Shown: piece by piece, positions 1 through 7,644 of the stretch
Position numbering within the stretch: position 1 is the first letter of the stretch
Layout: the number at the start of each line of letters is the position of its first letter
NCBI GenBank assembly: GCA_038244055.1
Contig: JBBRTW010000028.1
Location: 1-28,060 of the forward strand
DNA: 28,060 nucleotides
Direction: 5' to 3'
Source: DASPKW01 sp038244055
Lineage (GTDB): Bacteria; Planctomycetota; Phycisphaerae; Tepidisphaerales; Tepidisphaeraceae
Translations under genes and position numbers: made by a program
Notes under the pieces: generated by a model
Seen by the model: the letters and a program-made list of their open reading frames with translations, nothing else
Told to the model about the DNA's origin: nothing
Database searches by the model: none

Positions 1-232
1 CGCCGTTGAAATCCCCGGCCGCGATCGCATCGGGCGTGGTGCCGCCGCCATACGACACCGGCGAGCCCAGGCTGTTGGCCACCGAAGCGGTCAGCAGCGT
101 GCGGTCTTCGAGCTTCTCGAATCGTCCCGCCGGCATCCGCCGAGCGAGCTGGCCCACGTCCTTGAACGGCAGCGGGCGTCCCTTTTTGGAATTCTGACGA
201 TTGATGAGAGCGACGATCCAGTTCGGAAGCAT
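1..232 (-). CDS. Planctomycete surface/extracellular protein, N-terminal fragment (LEDRTLL motif, FG-GAP/VCBS-like start)
   Basis: This is the first 77 codons of a protein that runs off the left edge. Read on the minus strand from the ATG at 232-230, it has a basic N-terminus, then FEKLEDRTLLTASVA at about residues 38-52, then a Gly/Thr-rich stretch ending AIAAGDFNG. LEDRTLL-type motifs about 40 residues from the start are characteristic of large exported planctomycete proteins (family knowledge), and the AAGDFNG end resembles the opening of an FG-GAP/VCBS repeat, which suggests a beta-propeller or adhesin-like ectodomain. In-frame GTG codons at 241 and 250 are alternative starts, and no strong ribosome binding site separates them. 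The function is not determined from this fragment. Confidence 0.72.
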   Translation of the reverse strand, partial: MLPNWIVALINRQNSKKGRPLPFKDVGQLARRMPAGRFEKLEDRTLLTASVANSLGSPVSYGGGTTPDAIAAGDFNG

Positions 233-552
233 TGACGCCACGATGTCCACCTGCCCGTCTTGAGGGCTGCAAGGAACGAGGCCTTCGTGAACCGGCGGTG
301 TCAGGAACGGATCATCCCGCTCCAATCGGCCCGGTTTTCAACGGCCGGCCAACGACGGCCCGCCGACGGTTCACCCGGCGCATCGTGTTTCGTCATGGCA
401 AGGAACCGGCTAGACGAATATGACAGCAATTTTCTTGCGCCCATAAAAGCAGGCGCGTTAATGCTCCCCGCAACGTCCCTTTAGCCCCATTACATTAAAA
501 TCTGCGACAAATACCACACAAGCAGTCCATCTGGACCGTCTGCGCGGCGCAT
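233..552. other. Intergenic region, no gene recognised
   Basis: About 320 bases lie between the start of the surface protein and the end of the GyrI-like gene, both on the minus strand. Short open frames here have no recognisable protein character. The region must hold the promoter of the surface-protein gene. An AT-richer patch at about 470-520 is the most likely place, but I see no convincing paired -35/-10 boxes. Confidence 0.5.
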
Positions 553-1140
553 TCACTTATATCCCACTTGGATCTGTACCACATTATTCGGCGAATCGAC
601 CCCCTCAAAATACAAATACATCTCGCGCGTTTCAGTTCCCGGAGTGAGATTCGCCGTCGCCATCTGCCCGATCAGTTTTCCGTAGGCATTGCCGAGATGG
701 TTGACCGGCCCCGTAAATAAAACCGTCGCGCACTTGAACGCTTCCAGCTTCCGCACCTTGAGCTCCCCGACGTCCTTCGAATCCGCCGCTACCACCCACC
801 CGATGTCCAGGGTAAACGGCTGGGTCATGTCCTTCATATCCCGATAAACAAACATGCCCGGCCCGGCCGGATGAATCTTCCCCTCCGCATCCGCCGCCTT
901 GATCATCGGCATGTACTTGTTGATAACCTCCATCATCTTCTCGAAGGTCGTCTGCGCCGATCCAGAGATGCAAGTCATCGCCGGCGTGGTCTGCAAATGC
1001 ATTTCGCCAATCGTGAACTCCGCCGCCTTCGCCGGCGCTTTCGCCGCCGGCGCTGCCGGAGCCGGATCGGCCGCCCCCGCGAATTGAGCCATCATTCCCA
1101 GAGAAAACCCGATCGCCAGCAAACCGCGCAGTACCGACAT
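553..1140 (-). CDS. Secreted GyrI-like (SRPBCC/effector-binding) domain protein
   Basis: This is a 195-residue protein. The start at 1140 is chosen because GGGAGG lies 6-7 bases upstream and because it begins a clean signal peptide (MSVLRGLLAIGFSLGMMAQFAGA). An Ala/Pro-rich linker follows, then a domain from about residue 40 to the end that reads like the GyrI-like small-molecule-binding fold (EMHLQTTPAMTCISGSAQT near its start, and a FVYRDM...DIGWVV core). The related domain occurs in AraC-family regulators and in stand-alone GyrI/SbmC proteins. Here there is no DNA-binding domain and the protein should be periplasmic, so a regulatory role is unlikely; ligand binding outside the cytoplasm is an inference. 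The product is likely monocistronic: a terminator at about 1430-1465 separates it from the gene upstream. Confidence 0.7.
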   Translation of the reverse strand: MSVLRGLLAIGFSLGMMAQFAGAADPAPAAPAAKAPAKAAEFTIGEMHLQTTPAMTCISGSAQTTFEKMMEVINKYMPMIKAADAEGKIHPAGPGMFVYRDMKDMTQPFTLDIGWVVAADSKDVGELKVRKLEAFKCATVLFTGPVNHLGNAYGKLIGQMATANLTPGTETREMYLYFEGVDSPNNVVQIQVGYK

Positions 1141-1381
1141 GGAACCTCCCAGGAGTATGAGATGAACGCGGATTGTGACATCCGACCCCAACCCTGGCAA
1201 GCCAATTCCATGCGAGTCGCCCTCTATACCAGGCGTCATGTTGAGTCGCCCCCTGCCGGGTGCCATGTCCCGACGAGCCGCCGACAATTTTCATCCGCAG
1301 CGCCGCCCCATCGGCTCGTCTGGACATGCCCCAGCCGCTCGGGCCTGTAAACCTATTCCAACGAGAGTCCTCAATTGATCG

Positions 1382-1418
1382 AATTCCCTTCGTGCCCTTC
1401 GCGCCTTTCGTGGTTCCA
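1382..1418. repeat. Degenerate 9-bp tandem repeat tract (CACGAAGGG-type)
   Basis: Read on the minus strand the tract consists of near-tandem nonamers of the form ACGAAAGGC, GCGAAGGGC and ACGAAGGGA. It lies upstream of the GyrI-like gene, next to the terminator of the following gene. I recall similar CACGAAGG strings as common spacer repeats in planctomycete genomes, but could not check this. Confidence 0.5.
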
Positions 1419-1429
1419 ACTCCGCGCAA

Positions 1430-1465
1430 GAAAAAACGCGAAAGGTATCCATACCTCTCGCGTTG
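1430..1465 (-). terminator. Rho-independent terminator of the Arg-Arg repeat protein gene
   Basis: Positions 1436-1447 and 1452-1463 pair over 12 bp with one G-U wobble, and the loop is four bases (TCCA). On the minus strand the stem is followed directly by a T run (the A run at 1431-1436 on the plus strand). It lies about 35 bases beyond the stop codon of the gene ending at 1500, which is the right place and orientation for its terminator. Confidence 0.88.
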
Positions 1466-1499
1466 CCCTCGTTCATTCGAATTTATTAACCGCCTGAAT

Positions 1500-1973
1500 T
1501 CACGCCGCCTGTTCCGTCGGGCCGTTCAATCTCGGCTCCGGAACATTCTCCAGCTTGATCTCGCGCGGCATGATCTTTCGATATCCGAGCTGGCGGACCA
1601 CTTCGAGGATTTCCGTCCAGGTCGGGTAGAGCTTCTTGTTGACCTTCTTGTACGTCTGGATCGCCATGACGAACTCGAACTGCTCGGCCGTCATCTCCCC
1701 TTCCTCGGCCGACTTGCGATCGTCCGACCGCCGCCGCCCCGGCCCGCGTCGCCGCTCCAGACCCGTGACCACGCGCCGCTCTTCCCCCGAGCGCCGTTCC
1801 GCGCCCTCATATCCGGAATCCTCGGCCGACACCTGCCGCCGCTCCATCCCCACGCGCCGGTCCACCGAACTCTTGCGGCGATCCGGCCCGCGCCCCGGAA
1901 TGGGTGCTGCATCGGTCGTATCGGCGGGGGCTTCAGGTTTCTGCGCAGGCTGAACGGGGGTCACATCAGGCAT
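1500..1973 (-). CDS. Small protein with spaced Arg-Arg repeats and a conserved-looking helical C-terminus
   Basis: This is a 157-residue cytoplasmic protein with no signal peptide or membrane segment. The start at 1973 is supported by AGGGGAGGAT just upstream. Residues 1-30 are Pro/Ala-rich. Residues 31-90 carry Arg pairs at about 32, 39, 45, 60, 66, 74 and 80, mostly in DRR or ERR context, in a highly charged and probably disordered segment. Residues 94-135 (EMTAEQFEFVMAIQTYKKVN onwards) look like a compact helical domain, and the order TYKK...YPTWTEILEVV suggests a helix-turn-helix-sized unit. I do not recognise a named family. The basic repeat would suit nucleic-acid or polyanion binding, which is inference. 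An intrinsic terminator follows it. Confidence 0.75.
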   Translation of the reverse strand: MPDVTPVQPAQKPEAPADTTDAAPIPGRGPDRRKSSVDRRVGMERRQVSAEDSGYEGAERRSGEERRVVTGLERRRGPGRRRSDDRKSAEEGEMTAEQFEFVMAIQTYKKVNKKLYPTWTEILEVVRQLGYRKIMPREIKLENVPEPRLNGPTEQAA

Positions 1974-2101
1974 GGTGCATATCCTCCCCTACTCGATCGG
2001 ATATTTAACCCCCCTCCTGAACCCGCAAAACCCGCGCAATTGGAATTCCGCGACCGCCGCACTTCCGATAACACCCAATCACCACTACGCCCCCCACCCT
2101 T

Positions 2102-2126
2102 CTACTAACTACTAACTACTATCTAC
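2102..2126. repeat. Short tandem repeat, CTACTAA heptamers
   Basis: The tract contains CTACTAACTACTAACTACT, two and a half copies of a heptamer, followed by degraded TATCTACTT. It lies downstream of the pseudopilin-like gene, in the spacer before the Arg-Arg protein gene. It is one of several unrelated short-repeat tracts in this window. Confidence 0.6.
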
Positions 2127-2149
2127 TTCCCCACTATCGCCTCCCCCAT

Positions 2150-3064
2150 TTATTGGTCGTGCAGCCAGATAACCGTATCCGCTTTCTGGACGCTCATCGC
2201 CGCCGCGTTTCGCCCCGCCCGGCTGAACGGCTCGGTCGAGAGCAGCACCACGTGCCCATCGAAAAACGCACAGTTGAAACTTCCATCGCGTCCGCCATTG
2301 GTGGCGATGCCGTGACGTCCGGAAATGCGCGCCGACAACCCTGTGGATAAATCCGGGGTGCCCGGCATCGAGCCAATGTCATTCCAGTTGTAGGCATTGC
2401 CGTCGAATGCCATCACCACCCGGGACGAACTCTTGATCAGCGACAATCGCCGTCCGAGCGTGGAATCGCGCAGATATGTATCGCTGTCGCCCGCGCTCTT
2501 GGCGTTGTACCAGAGAAACGGCGTGTCATTGCTGGTGCCCGCCTTGATGCCCGCGAACGTGCCCGGCTCGCAGGTCACCGAATTCAATTTGTACCAGGTC
2601 GCCACCGCATCTTCCGGCAGCGGCCAGGGCTGAAAGACAAACTGCCGGTTCTGCCCATCGCGCGGATAATACGCGCTGAATCCGCTCATGGTAATGGGCT
2701 CGTCAAGACCAGCGGGGCAGCGAAACACATTGTTCCCGTCAAGTCGCGCCACGCTCCCCACCATGCCCCGAGGCGCCGGCAGCAGCGACCGCGCTAGCTC
2801 ATTCGACCAGAACCAACCCTGCGGGTAAATGGTATCCCCCGGATTGATCACCGCCGGCGGCAGCTTTCCCTTGTTCTCGTTGGCGTATTGGATGATCCCC
2901 ATGGCGATCTGCCGAAGATTGCTCGCGCAAGCAGCCACCTGTGCCGCATCCCGCGCCTTGCGCAGCGAAGGAAGCAAGATCCCGATCAGCACCGCGATGA
3001 TGCCGATTACCACCAGCAACTCAACCAGTGTGAAAGCGCGACGGACAATCCGGGCAGCGGTCAT
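2150..3064 (-). CDS. Type II pseudopilin-like protein (prepilin N-terminal methylation domain, DUF1559-like)
   Basis: This is a 304-residue protein with a class III (prepilin) signal: basic MTAARIVRRA, then FTLVELLVVIGIIAVLIGIL. Cleavage would follow Ala10, leaving Phe as residue 1 and Glu at +5, as prepilin peptidase and the methylase expect. A helical LPSLRKARDAAQ segment and the LRQIAMGIIQYANENKGKLPP region follow, which is the planctomycete pseudopilin layout. The C-terminus has an H...DGH element (RHGIATNGG...FFDGHV), a looser version of the H-X9-DG motif. The start at 3064 has GGAG six bases upstream; ATGs at 3070, 3076 and 3106 are possible. The protein probably sits in a type II secretion-like or surface fibre system. 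It is divergently transcribed from the ABC transporter gene. Confidence 0.88.
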   Translation of the reverse strand: MTAARIVRRAFTLVELLVVIGIIAVLIGILLPSLRKARDAAQVAACASNLRQIAMGIIQYANENKGKLPPAVINPGDTIYPQGWFWSNELARSLLPAPRGMVGSVARLDGNNVFRCPAGLDEPITMSGFSAYYPRDGQNRQFVFQPWPLPEDAVATWYKLNSVTCEPGTFAGIKAGTSNDTPFLWYNAKSAGDSDTYLRDSTLGRRLSLIKSSSRVVMAFDGNAYNWNDIGSMPGTPDLSTGLSARISGRHGIATNGGRDGSFNCAFFDGHVVLLSTEPFSRAGRNAAAMSVQKADTVIWLHDQ

Positions 3065-3298
3065 ACTCATCTCCATGCAATCCACGCCAGACGAAATCTC
3101 AGACATGCGGGCTCGGCTTCGCCGATAGGCGTCCTCGTGATGTGAAACCACGATTCTACTCTCATTCTATCGTCCCAACAAACACCTTTCCTCCGTATAA
3201 GGGAAACTACTACACTCTGCACACCCCTGTTGTTCGGAAACATATACCGGACCGCTCCCCCCGGCGACCCAAACCCGAACTTCGCCTATCATGCACCC

Positions 3299-5563
3299 AT
3301 GGCCTCCTTTTTCCGATCCAGCCGCCGACGCTACCTCGACTACCGCAAAAAGCTCAAAGAGCGCATCAAACGCGGCGAAACCGCCACCGGCGGCTTCCAC
3401 TCCGGCGATTCCCCCCATTCCGGCGGCGGGCACGGCCACGGCGATAAGAAGCACAAGCCCCGCTCCCGATCCTTCCTCAAACTCCTCTCCGAGTTCTGGC
3501 GGCTCATCAAAGGCCATCGCGGCCGACTCATCTGGGTTTTCGCCGCCATCACCCTCTCAACCATGCTGGGTCTGATTCCCCTCTACGGCACCAAGGTCGT
3601 CTTCGACGGCGTCCTCCGCGACCAGCCCCTCACCACCGGCCTGCCCGCCTGGGTCCACCTCCCGCTCGATCGCCGCCAGCTCCTCACTGTCGTCGTCATT
3701 GCCATGGTCGTCCTGGCCGCCTTCTCCGAAGTCGTCGGCCTCTGGTCCCGCTGGCAATCCACGCGAATGACCAAGCGCGTGCAGGTTTCGGTCCGCAAAA
3801 TGGTCTTCGATCACGCCGTCCGCCTGCCCCTCCATCGCGTCTACGACCTCAAATCCGGCGGCGTCGCCTCCATCCTCCGCGAAGATGCCGGCGGAATCGC
3901 CGATCTCATCTTCTCCATGATGTACAACCCCTGGCGGGCCATCATCCAACTCGCCGGCTCGCTCATCATCCTCGCCTTCGTCGACTGGAAACTCCTCCTC
4001 GGCTCGATCGCCCTGCTCCCCACCGTCTGGCTCACCCACCGCACCTGGATCGGCCGAATCCGCCCCCTCTTCCGCGACATCCGCAACACCCGCCAGCAGA
4101 TCGACTCCCACGCCACCGAAGCCTTCGGCGGAATGCGGGTCGTGCGCAGCTTTTCCCGCCAGCAGACCGAGGCCGCCACCTTCACCCGCAGCGGCCACAT
4201 GATGGCCCGCCAGGAAATCTTCGCCTGGTGGTGGATGCGCGGCATCGATGTCGCCTGGTCCATCCTCATCCCCTTCGCCTCGGCCCTGCTCCTCTATTAC
4301 GGCGGCAACCGCGTCCTCTCCGATATGGACAAGCTCAAGGCCGGCCTGATCACCCCCGCCCAGGCCCTTACCGTCGGCGATCTGGTCATGTTCCTCACCT
4401 ACCTCGCCGCGCTCCTCGGCCCCATCGCCGCCCTCGCCGGCAGCGCCACCGCGCTCCAGAACTCTCTCTCCGGCCTGGACCGCGTCCTCGACCTCCTCGC
4501 CGAACCCCTGGAAATGCCCTCCAAACCCGGCGCGATCACCGTCAACCGCCAAACCTCCCCCGGCCAAATCACGCTCAAAAACGTCTCCTTCGCCTACAAC
4601 GCCGGGACAGAGAAGTCAGAAGCGAGAAGCCAGAAGCGAGAAGAGGGTTCAGGGTTCAGGGCTCAGGGTTCAGAAAAGGCATCAGACAAGGGACCACGGA
4701 CAACCGACAACGGACCACTGACCACTGACAATCCCCAATTGACCATGGACAATGGACAATTGACTAATTCCCTGAACCCTGAACCCCGAACCCTGAACCC
4801 TCAACTTGTCCTCCACGACATCTCCCTAACCGTCCGCCCCGGCGAAATGATCGCCCTCGTCGGCCCCAGCGGCGCGGGCAAGACCACGCTCTGCAATCTC
4901 GTCGCCCGTTTCTACGATCCCACCGCCGGATCGGTCTGTCTCGATGGCGTCGATCTGCGCGATATCACCGCCGACTCCTACCGCCGACTCCTCGGCATCG
5001 TCGAGCAGGACACCTTCCTCTTCGACGGCACCATCGGCCAGAACATCGCCTACGGCCGCCGCGGCGCGACCCAGGCCGAGATCATCCACGCCGCCGAGCA
5101 GGCCAACGCCCACGAGTTCATCGCCAAACTGAAAGAAGGCTACGACACGCTCATCGGCGAGCGCGGCGTCAAGCTCTCCGGCGGCCAGCGGCAGCGCCTC
5201 ACCATCGCCCGCGCCATCCTCGCCGACCCCAAAATCCTCATCCTCGATGAAGCCACCAGCAACCTCGACACCGAATCCGAACGCCTCATCCAGTCCAGCC
5301 TCCGCGCCCTCATGGCCGGCCGAACCAGCTTCGTCATCGCCCACCGCCTCAGCACCATCGCCCACGCCGACCGCATCGTCGTTCTCGAAAACGGCCGAAT
5401 CATCGAACAAGGCCGCCACGAAGAACTCATGCAGGCGAGTGGCCGCTACCGCCAGATGGTCGACCTCCAGACCAGCCCCCCACCCCCGCCCAAACACGGC
5501 CGCCCCGCCACCGGCAGCGAAATCCCCCCAGCGCCTTCCGCGGGCGCGGAAGAAGCCGCCTGA
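3299..5563 (+). CDS. ABC exporter, fused membrane and ATPase domains (MsbA/LmrA-like), with an in-frame repeat insertion
   Basis: This is a 754-residue half-transporter. The N-terminal tail is basic and has a His-rich patch (HSGGGHGHGDKKHK, residues about 42-55). Hydrophobic segments at about 78-105, 127-149, 212-245, 316-336 and 360-385 form the exporter membrane domain. The ATPase domain starts at about 422 with FAY (A-loop), then Walker A GPSGAGKTT (about 522), Q-loop IVEQDTFLFDG, signature LSGGQ (626), Walker B ILILDEA (D650, E651) and H-loop His682, so all ATPase motifs are present. Between the A-loop strand and Walker A lies a 67-residue repeat-derived insert (437-503), which the family does not normally have. 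The ATG at 3299 is chosen; a TTG at 3230 is possible but has no ribosome binding site. The substrate is unknown; lipids, peptides or drugs are usual for the family. Confidence 0.92.
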   Translation: MASFFRSSRRRYLDYRKKLKERIKRGETATGGFHSGDSPHSGGGHGHGDKKHKPRSRSFLKLLSEFWRLIKGHRGRLIWVFAAITLSTMLGLIPLYGTKVVFDGVLRDQPLTTGLPAWVHLPLDRRQLLTVVVIAMVVLAAFSEVVGLWSRWQSTRMTKRVQVSVRKMVFDHAVRLPLHRVYDLKSGGVASILREDAGGIADLIFSMMYNPWRAIIQLAGSLIILAFVDWKLLLGSIALLPTVWLTHRTWIGRIRPLFRDIRNTRQQIDSHATEAFGGMRVVRSFSRQQTEAATFTRSGHMMARQEIFAWWWMRGIDVAWSILIPFASALLLYYGGNRVLSDMDKLKAGLITPAQALTVGDLVMFLTYLAALLGPIAALAGSATALQNSLSGLDRVLDLLAEPLEMPSKPGAITVNRQTSPGQITLKNVSFAYNAGTEKSEARSQKREEGSGFRAQGSEKASDKGPRTTDNGPLTTDNPQLTMDNGQLTNSLNPEPRTLNPQLVLHDISLTVRPGEMIALVGPSGAGKTTLCNLVARFYDPTAGSVCLDGVDLRDITADSYRRLLGIVEQDTFLFDGTIGQNIAYGRRGATQAEIIHAAEQANAHEFIAKLKEGYDTLIGERGVKLSGGQRQRLTIARAILADPKILILDEATSNLDTESERLIQSSLRALMAGRTSFVIAHRLSTIAHADRIVVLENGRIIEQGRHEELMQASGRYRQMVDLQTSPPPPPKHGRPATGSEIPPAPSAGAEEAA
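4607..4807 (+). repeat. Short-tandem-repeat block inserted in frame in the ABC transporter gene, with hairpin arms
   Basis: This is a 201-bp (67-codon) block between two conserved parts of the ATPase domain. It starts with AGAAGCGAGAAG-type repeats (about 4619-4644). A left arm of GGGTTCAGGGTTCAGGG type follows (4645-4673), then a loop with GACCACTGACCACTGAC and GGACAATGGACAATTGAC strings, then a right arm of CTGAACCCTGAACCCC type (4772-4800). The arms are inverted complements with 27 of 29 matches. The length is a multiple of three and the frame stays open. The codon content differs strongly from the GCC/CTC-rich flanks. Confidence 0.88.
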
Positions 5564-5582
5564 TCCCGCCCGCGAAATGGAT

Positions 5583-5611
5583 GCGACACTTTCAAACGTC
5601 GTGAGTATGAT
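5583..5611 (+). promoter_or_regulatory. Putative sigma-70-type promoter of dsbD, probably giving a leaderless transcript
   Basis: GCGACA (5583-5588, four of six consensus bases) and TATGAT (5606-5611, five of six) are separated by exactly 17 bases. The predicted transcription start at about 5618 falls one base before or on the ATG at 5619, so translation would be leaderless. Confidence 0.45.
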
Positions 5612-5618
5612 AAATATC

Positions 5619-7553
5619 ATGCGGGTTCAACCACAGCGCGGAAGGTTCATCGTAAGATTCAGGGGATTGGGCAGCGCGGCCGTATTAACGGCGCTATCGG
5701 CGCTGTTGGTGAGCCTGTTCGCGCAGGCGGCCCTGGCGCAGGAGGCCAAACGGGCGACCGTGTCGGCGGCACTGAATGTCTCCGCGCTTCGGCCGGGGGG
5801 CGAAGCGGTGGTGGCAGTGGTCGTGGATGTGGCCAAGGGTTTCCATGCCCAGTCGCATAAACCTAAGGACGATCTGGCGATTCCGCTGACTATCAAGCTC
5901 GATAAATCGGATGATGTGCCGGCGGGCGAGCCGATTTTTCCGCCGGGGATCGATGAAGACTACCCGGGCGTGGGAACGCTGAGCGTTTATTCGGGGCGGA
6001 CGATTGTGTTCGTGCCCTATACAGTCAAGGCGGATGCGAAGGCGGGAGATGCGACACTCTCGGGTGTAGTCACGCTGCAGATTTGCAACGACAAGGGCGA
6101 ATGCTTCGCGCCGGAAAAGCTCACCTGGTCCGCCAGCGCCAAGATCGTCGCGAAGGATGATGCGGTCTCGCCGGCCAATGCGGAATTGTTCAAGGGCTAC
6201 CAGAAGTCGGCCACCGCGCCTGTAACCAAGCCCACGACCGCGCCCGCCAAGGGGTCCGCCAAAAACAGCGGCGCGCCCCCGGTCACCGGCGTGGAGAGCG
6301 ATGCCCCGACCTACTCCGTCTTGACCGCCTTTGGCATCGCGTTCGTCGCGGGGATTTTCTTCAATATCGTTCCCTGCGTTTTGCCGGTGCTGCCCATCAA
6401 GGTGCTGGGTTTCGCGCAGGTGGCCCAGAACAATCGCGGCAAGACCGTGCTGCTGGCGACGGTTTTCGGGCTGGGCGTCGTCAGTGTCTTCACAGTGCTG
6501 GCGGTCTTCATCCTGGTTCTGCATCAGATCAAATGGGGCGAACAGTTTTCCAATCCGTTTTTTCTCTGGGGCGTGGTGATCGTCCTGCTTCTGCTTTCGT
6601 TCTGGATGTTCGGCATCCTCAACATCAACCTTCCCATGGGCGCGTACGCCTTTACGCCCAATCACGAAACTTTTTTCGGAAATTATCTCTGGGGGATTTT
6701 GACGGCCATCCTCTCGACCCCCTGCACCGGCCCGCTCTTCCCGCCGCTGATGGGCTGGGCGGCCGCGCAGCCGCAGGCGATTGGCGTCGCGGCCATGATG
6801 ATGGTCGGCGTGGGCATGGCGTTTCCCTACGTCTTCCTCTCCTTCTTCCCCGAGCTGGCGCGGAAGTTCCCACGGGTTGGACCGTGGGCGGAGCTCTTCA
6901 AGCAGATGATGGGGTTCTTCCTGCTCGGCTTCACGGTCTATTTCGCGGCCGGGCGATTCGTGACGGGGGCAGGGCAGTGGTGGGCGGCCGTTCCAGTAGC
7001 AGCGATGGCCTCGTTCTACCTGCTGGCGCGGACGGTTCAGTTGTCCAAGGAAGCCCGCGCGGTCGCGGTTTCGGGCGTGTTGGCGGTGCTCATTCTCACC
7101 ACATCGGTATTGGTCGCATGCAAGTTCTCGGGCGTGTTTGATGATCACAGCGCATCGGCCGGTGGATCGGGCGCGGTGGGTGCGAATTGGATCCCGTACT
7201 CCGACAGCGAATTCGACGCCGCCCGCAAAGCGAACAAGATCGTCCTCGTTAAATTCACCGCCAGTTGGTGCCTCACCTGCCAGTACATCGAGGCGACGGT
7301 TTTTCACGACAACGCAGCCCTGGCGGCACTGCGGAAATATGATGTGGTGACCTTCAAGGCGGATTTGACCAAGGACGATGCGCCAGGCAACGCCCGGCTG
7401 CATGAACTCAGCGCCACCGGCGGAATCCCCCTGACGGCGATCTATGCCCCGGGATACGACCAGCCCGTGAAACTGTCGGCCGTCTACACGACCCCGACCC
7501 TGGTCAGCGCCCTCGATCAGTTGGGGCGCGCCAAGACCGCGGCGGCCCAGTAA
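5619..7553 (+). CDS. dsbD: Thiol:disulfide interchange protein DsbD
   Basis: This 644-residue protein carries reducing equivalents from cytoplasmic thioredoxin across the inner membrane to periplasmic partners such as cytochrome c maturation or DsbC-like proteins. A signal peptide (to about residue 44, ending AQAALAQ) is followed by the periplasmic alpha domain with Cys156 and Cys162 (QICNDKGEC). A Pro/Thr/Ala linker leads to the membrane domain (about 240-505), with its cysteines in NIVPCVLPVLP (C253) and STPCTGPLFPP (C369). The C-terminal thioredoxin domain has WCLTC (C551, C554) and the cis-Pro loop GGIPLT. All six redox cysteines of the family are therefore present. The start at 5619 gives a normal signal peptide; ATGs at 5577 and 5607 are alternatives. 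The gene begins 55 bases after the ABC gene but appears to have its own promoter. Confidence 0.95.
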   Translation: MRVQPQRGRFIVRFRGLGSAAVLTALSALLVSLFAQAALAQEAKRATVSAALNVSALRPGGEAVVAVVVDVAKGFHAQSHKPKDDLAIPLTIKLDKSDDVPAGEPIFPPGIDEDYPGVGTLSVYSGRTIVFVPYTVKADAKAGDATLSGVVTLQICNDKGECFAPEKLTWSASAKIVAKDDAVSPANAELFKGYQKSATAPVTKPTTAPAKGSAKNSGAPPVTGVESDAPTYSVLTAFGIAFVAGIFFNIVPCVLPVLPIKVLGFAQVAQNNRGKTVLLATVFGLGVVSVFTVLAVFILVLHQIKWGEQFSNPFFLWGVVIVLLLLSFWMFGILNINLPMGAYAFTPNHETFFGNYLWGILTAILSTPCTGPLFPPLMGWAAAQPQAIGVAAMMMVGVGMAFPYVFLSFFPELARKFPRVGPWAELFKQMMGFFLLGFTVYFAAGRFVTGAGQWWAAVPVAAMASFYLLARTVQLSKEARAVAVSGVLAVLILTTSVLVACKFSGVFDDHSASAGGSGAVGANWIPYSDSEFDAARKANKIVLVKFTASWCLTCQYIEATVFHDNAALAALRKYDVVTFKADLTKDDAPGNARLHELSATGGIPLTAIYAPGYDQPVKLSAVYTTPTLVSALDQLGRAKTAAAQ

Positions 7554-7561
7554 TCCCCACG

Positions 7562-7644
7562 TCAGGGTCAGGAGCCGCCCACTAGAAATGCCCCATACGC
7601 TGACAATCGTCCCCGGCTCCTGACCCTTTCGGCTCATCAGCGGA
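7562..7644. repeat. Palindromic interspersed element, copy A
   Basis: Perfect 14-bp arms AGGGTCAGGAGCCG (7564-7577) and CGGCTCCTGACCCT (7614-7627) flank a 36-base loop. The whole 83 bases closely match a second copy at 10205-10288. Beyond the right arm, GATTGCAGCAGAGCA (7646-7660) resembles the terminal inverted repeat of the MITE-like element at 12836-12934. The copy starts nine bases after the dsbD stop codon and could act as its 3' end, but has only three T residues after the stem. Confidence 0.85.

Noticed and set aside
3557..4567. Long open frame of 336 codons on the minus strand
   Set aside because: It lies opposite the ABC exporter, whose membrane and ATPase motifs are clear. The antisense product is Gly/Glu/Asp-rich, as expected from a GC-rich coding strand, and has no family features.
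5247..5618. Extension of the dsbD frame upstream into the ABC gene
   Set aside because: The upstream part is a shifted-frame reading of the ATPase domain (Ser/Pro/Ala-rich, no signal peptide). The ATG at 5619 gives a normal signal peptide directly after a promoter.
7564..7627. Palindrome after dsbD as an intrinsic terminator
   Set aside because: The stem is perfect but the loop is 36 bases and only three T residues follow, so it is better described as a repeat element. A role at the transcript end is possible but not shown.
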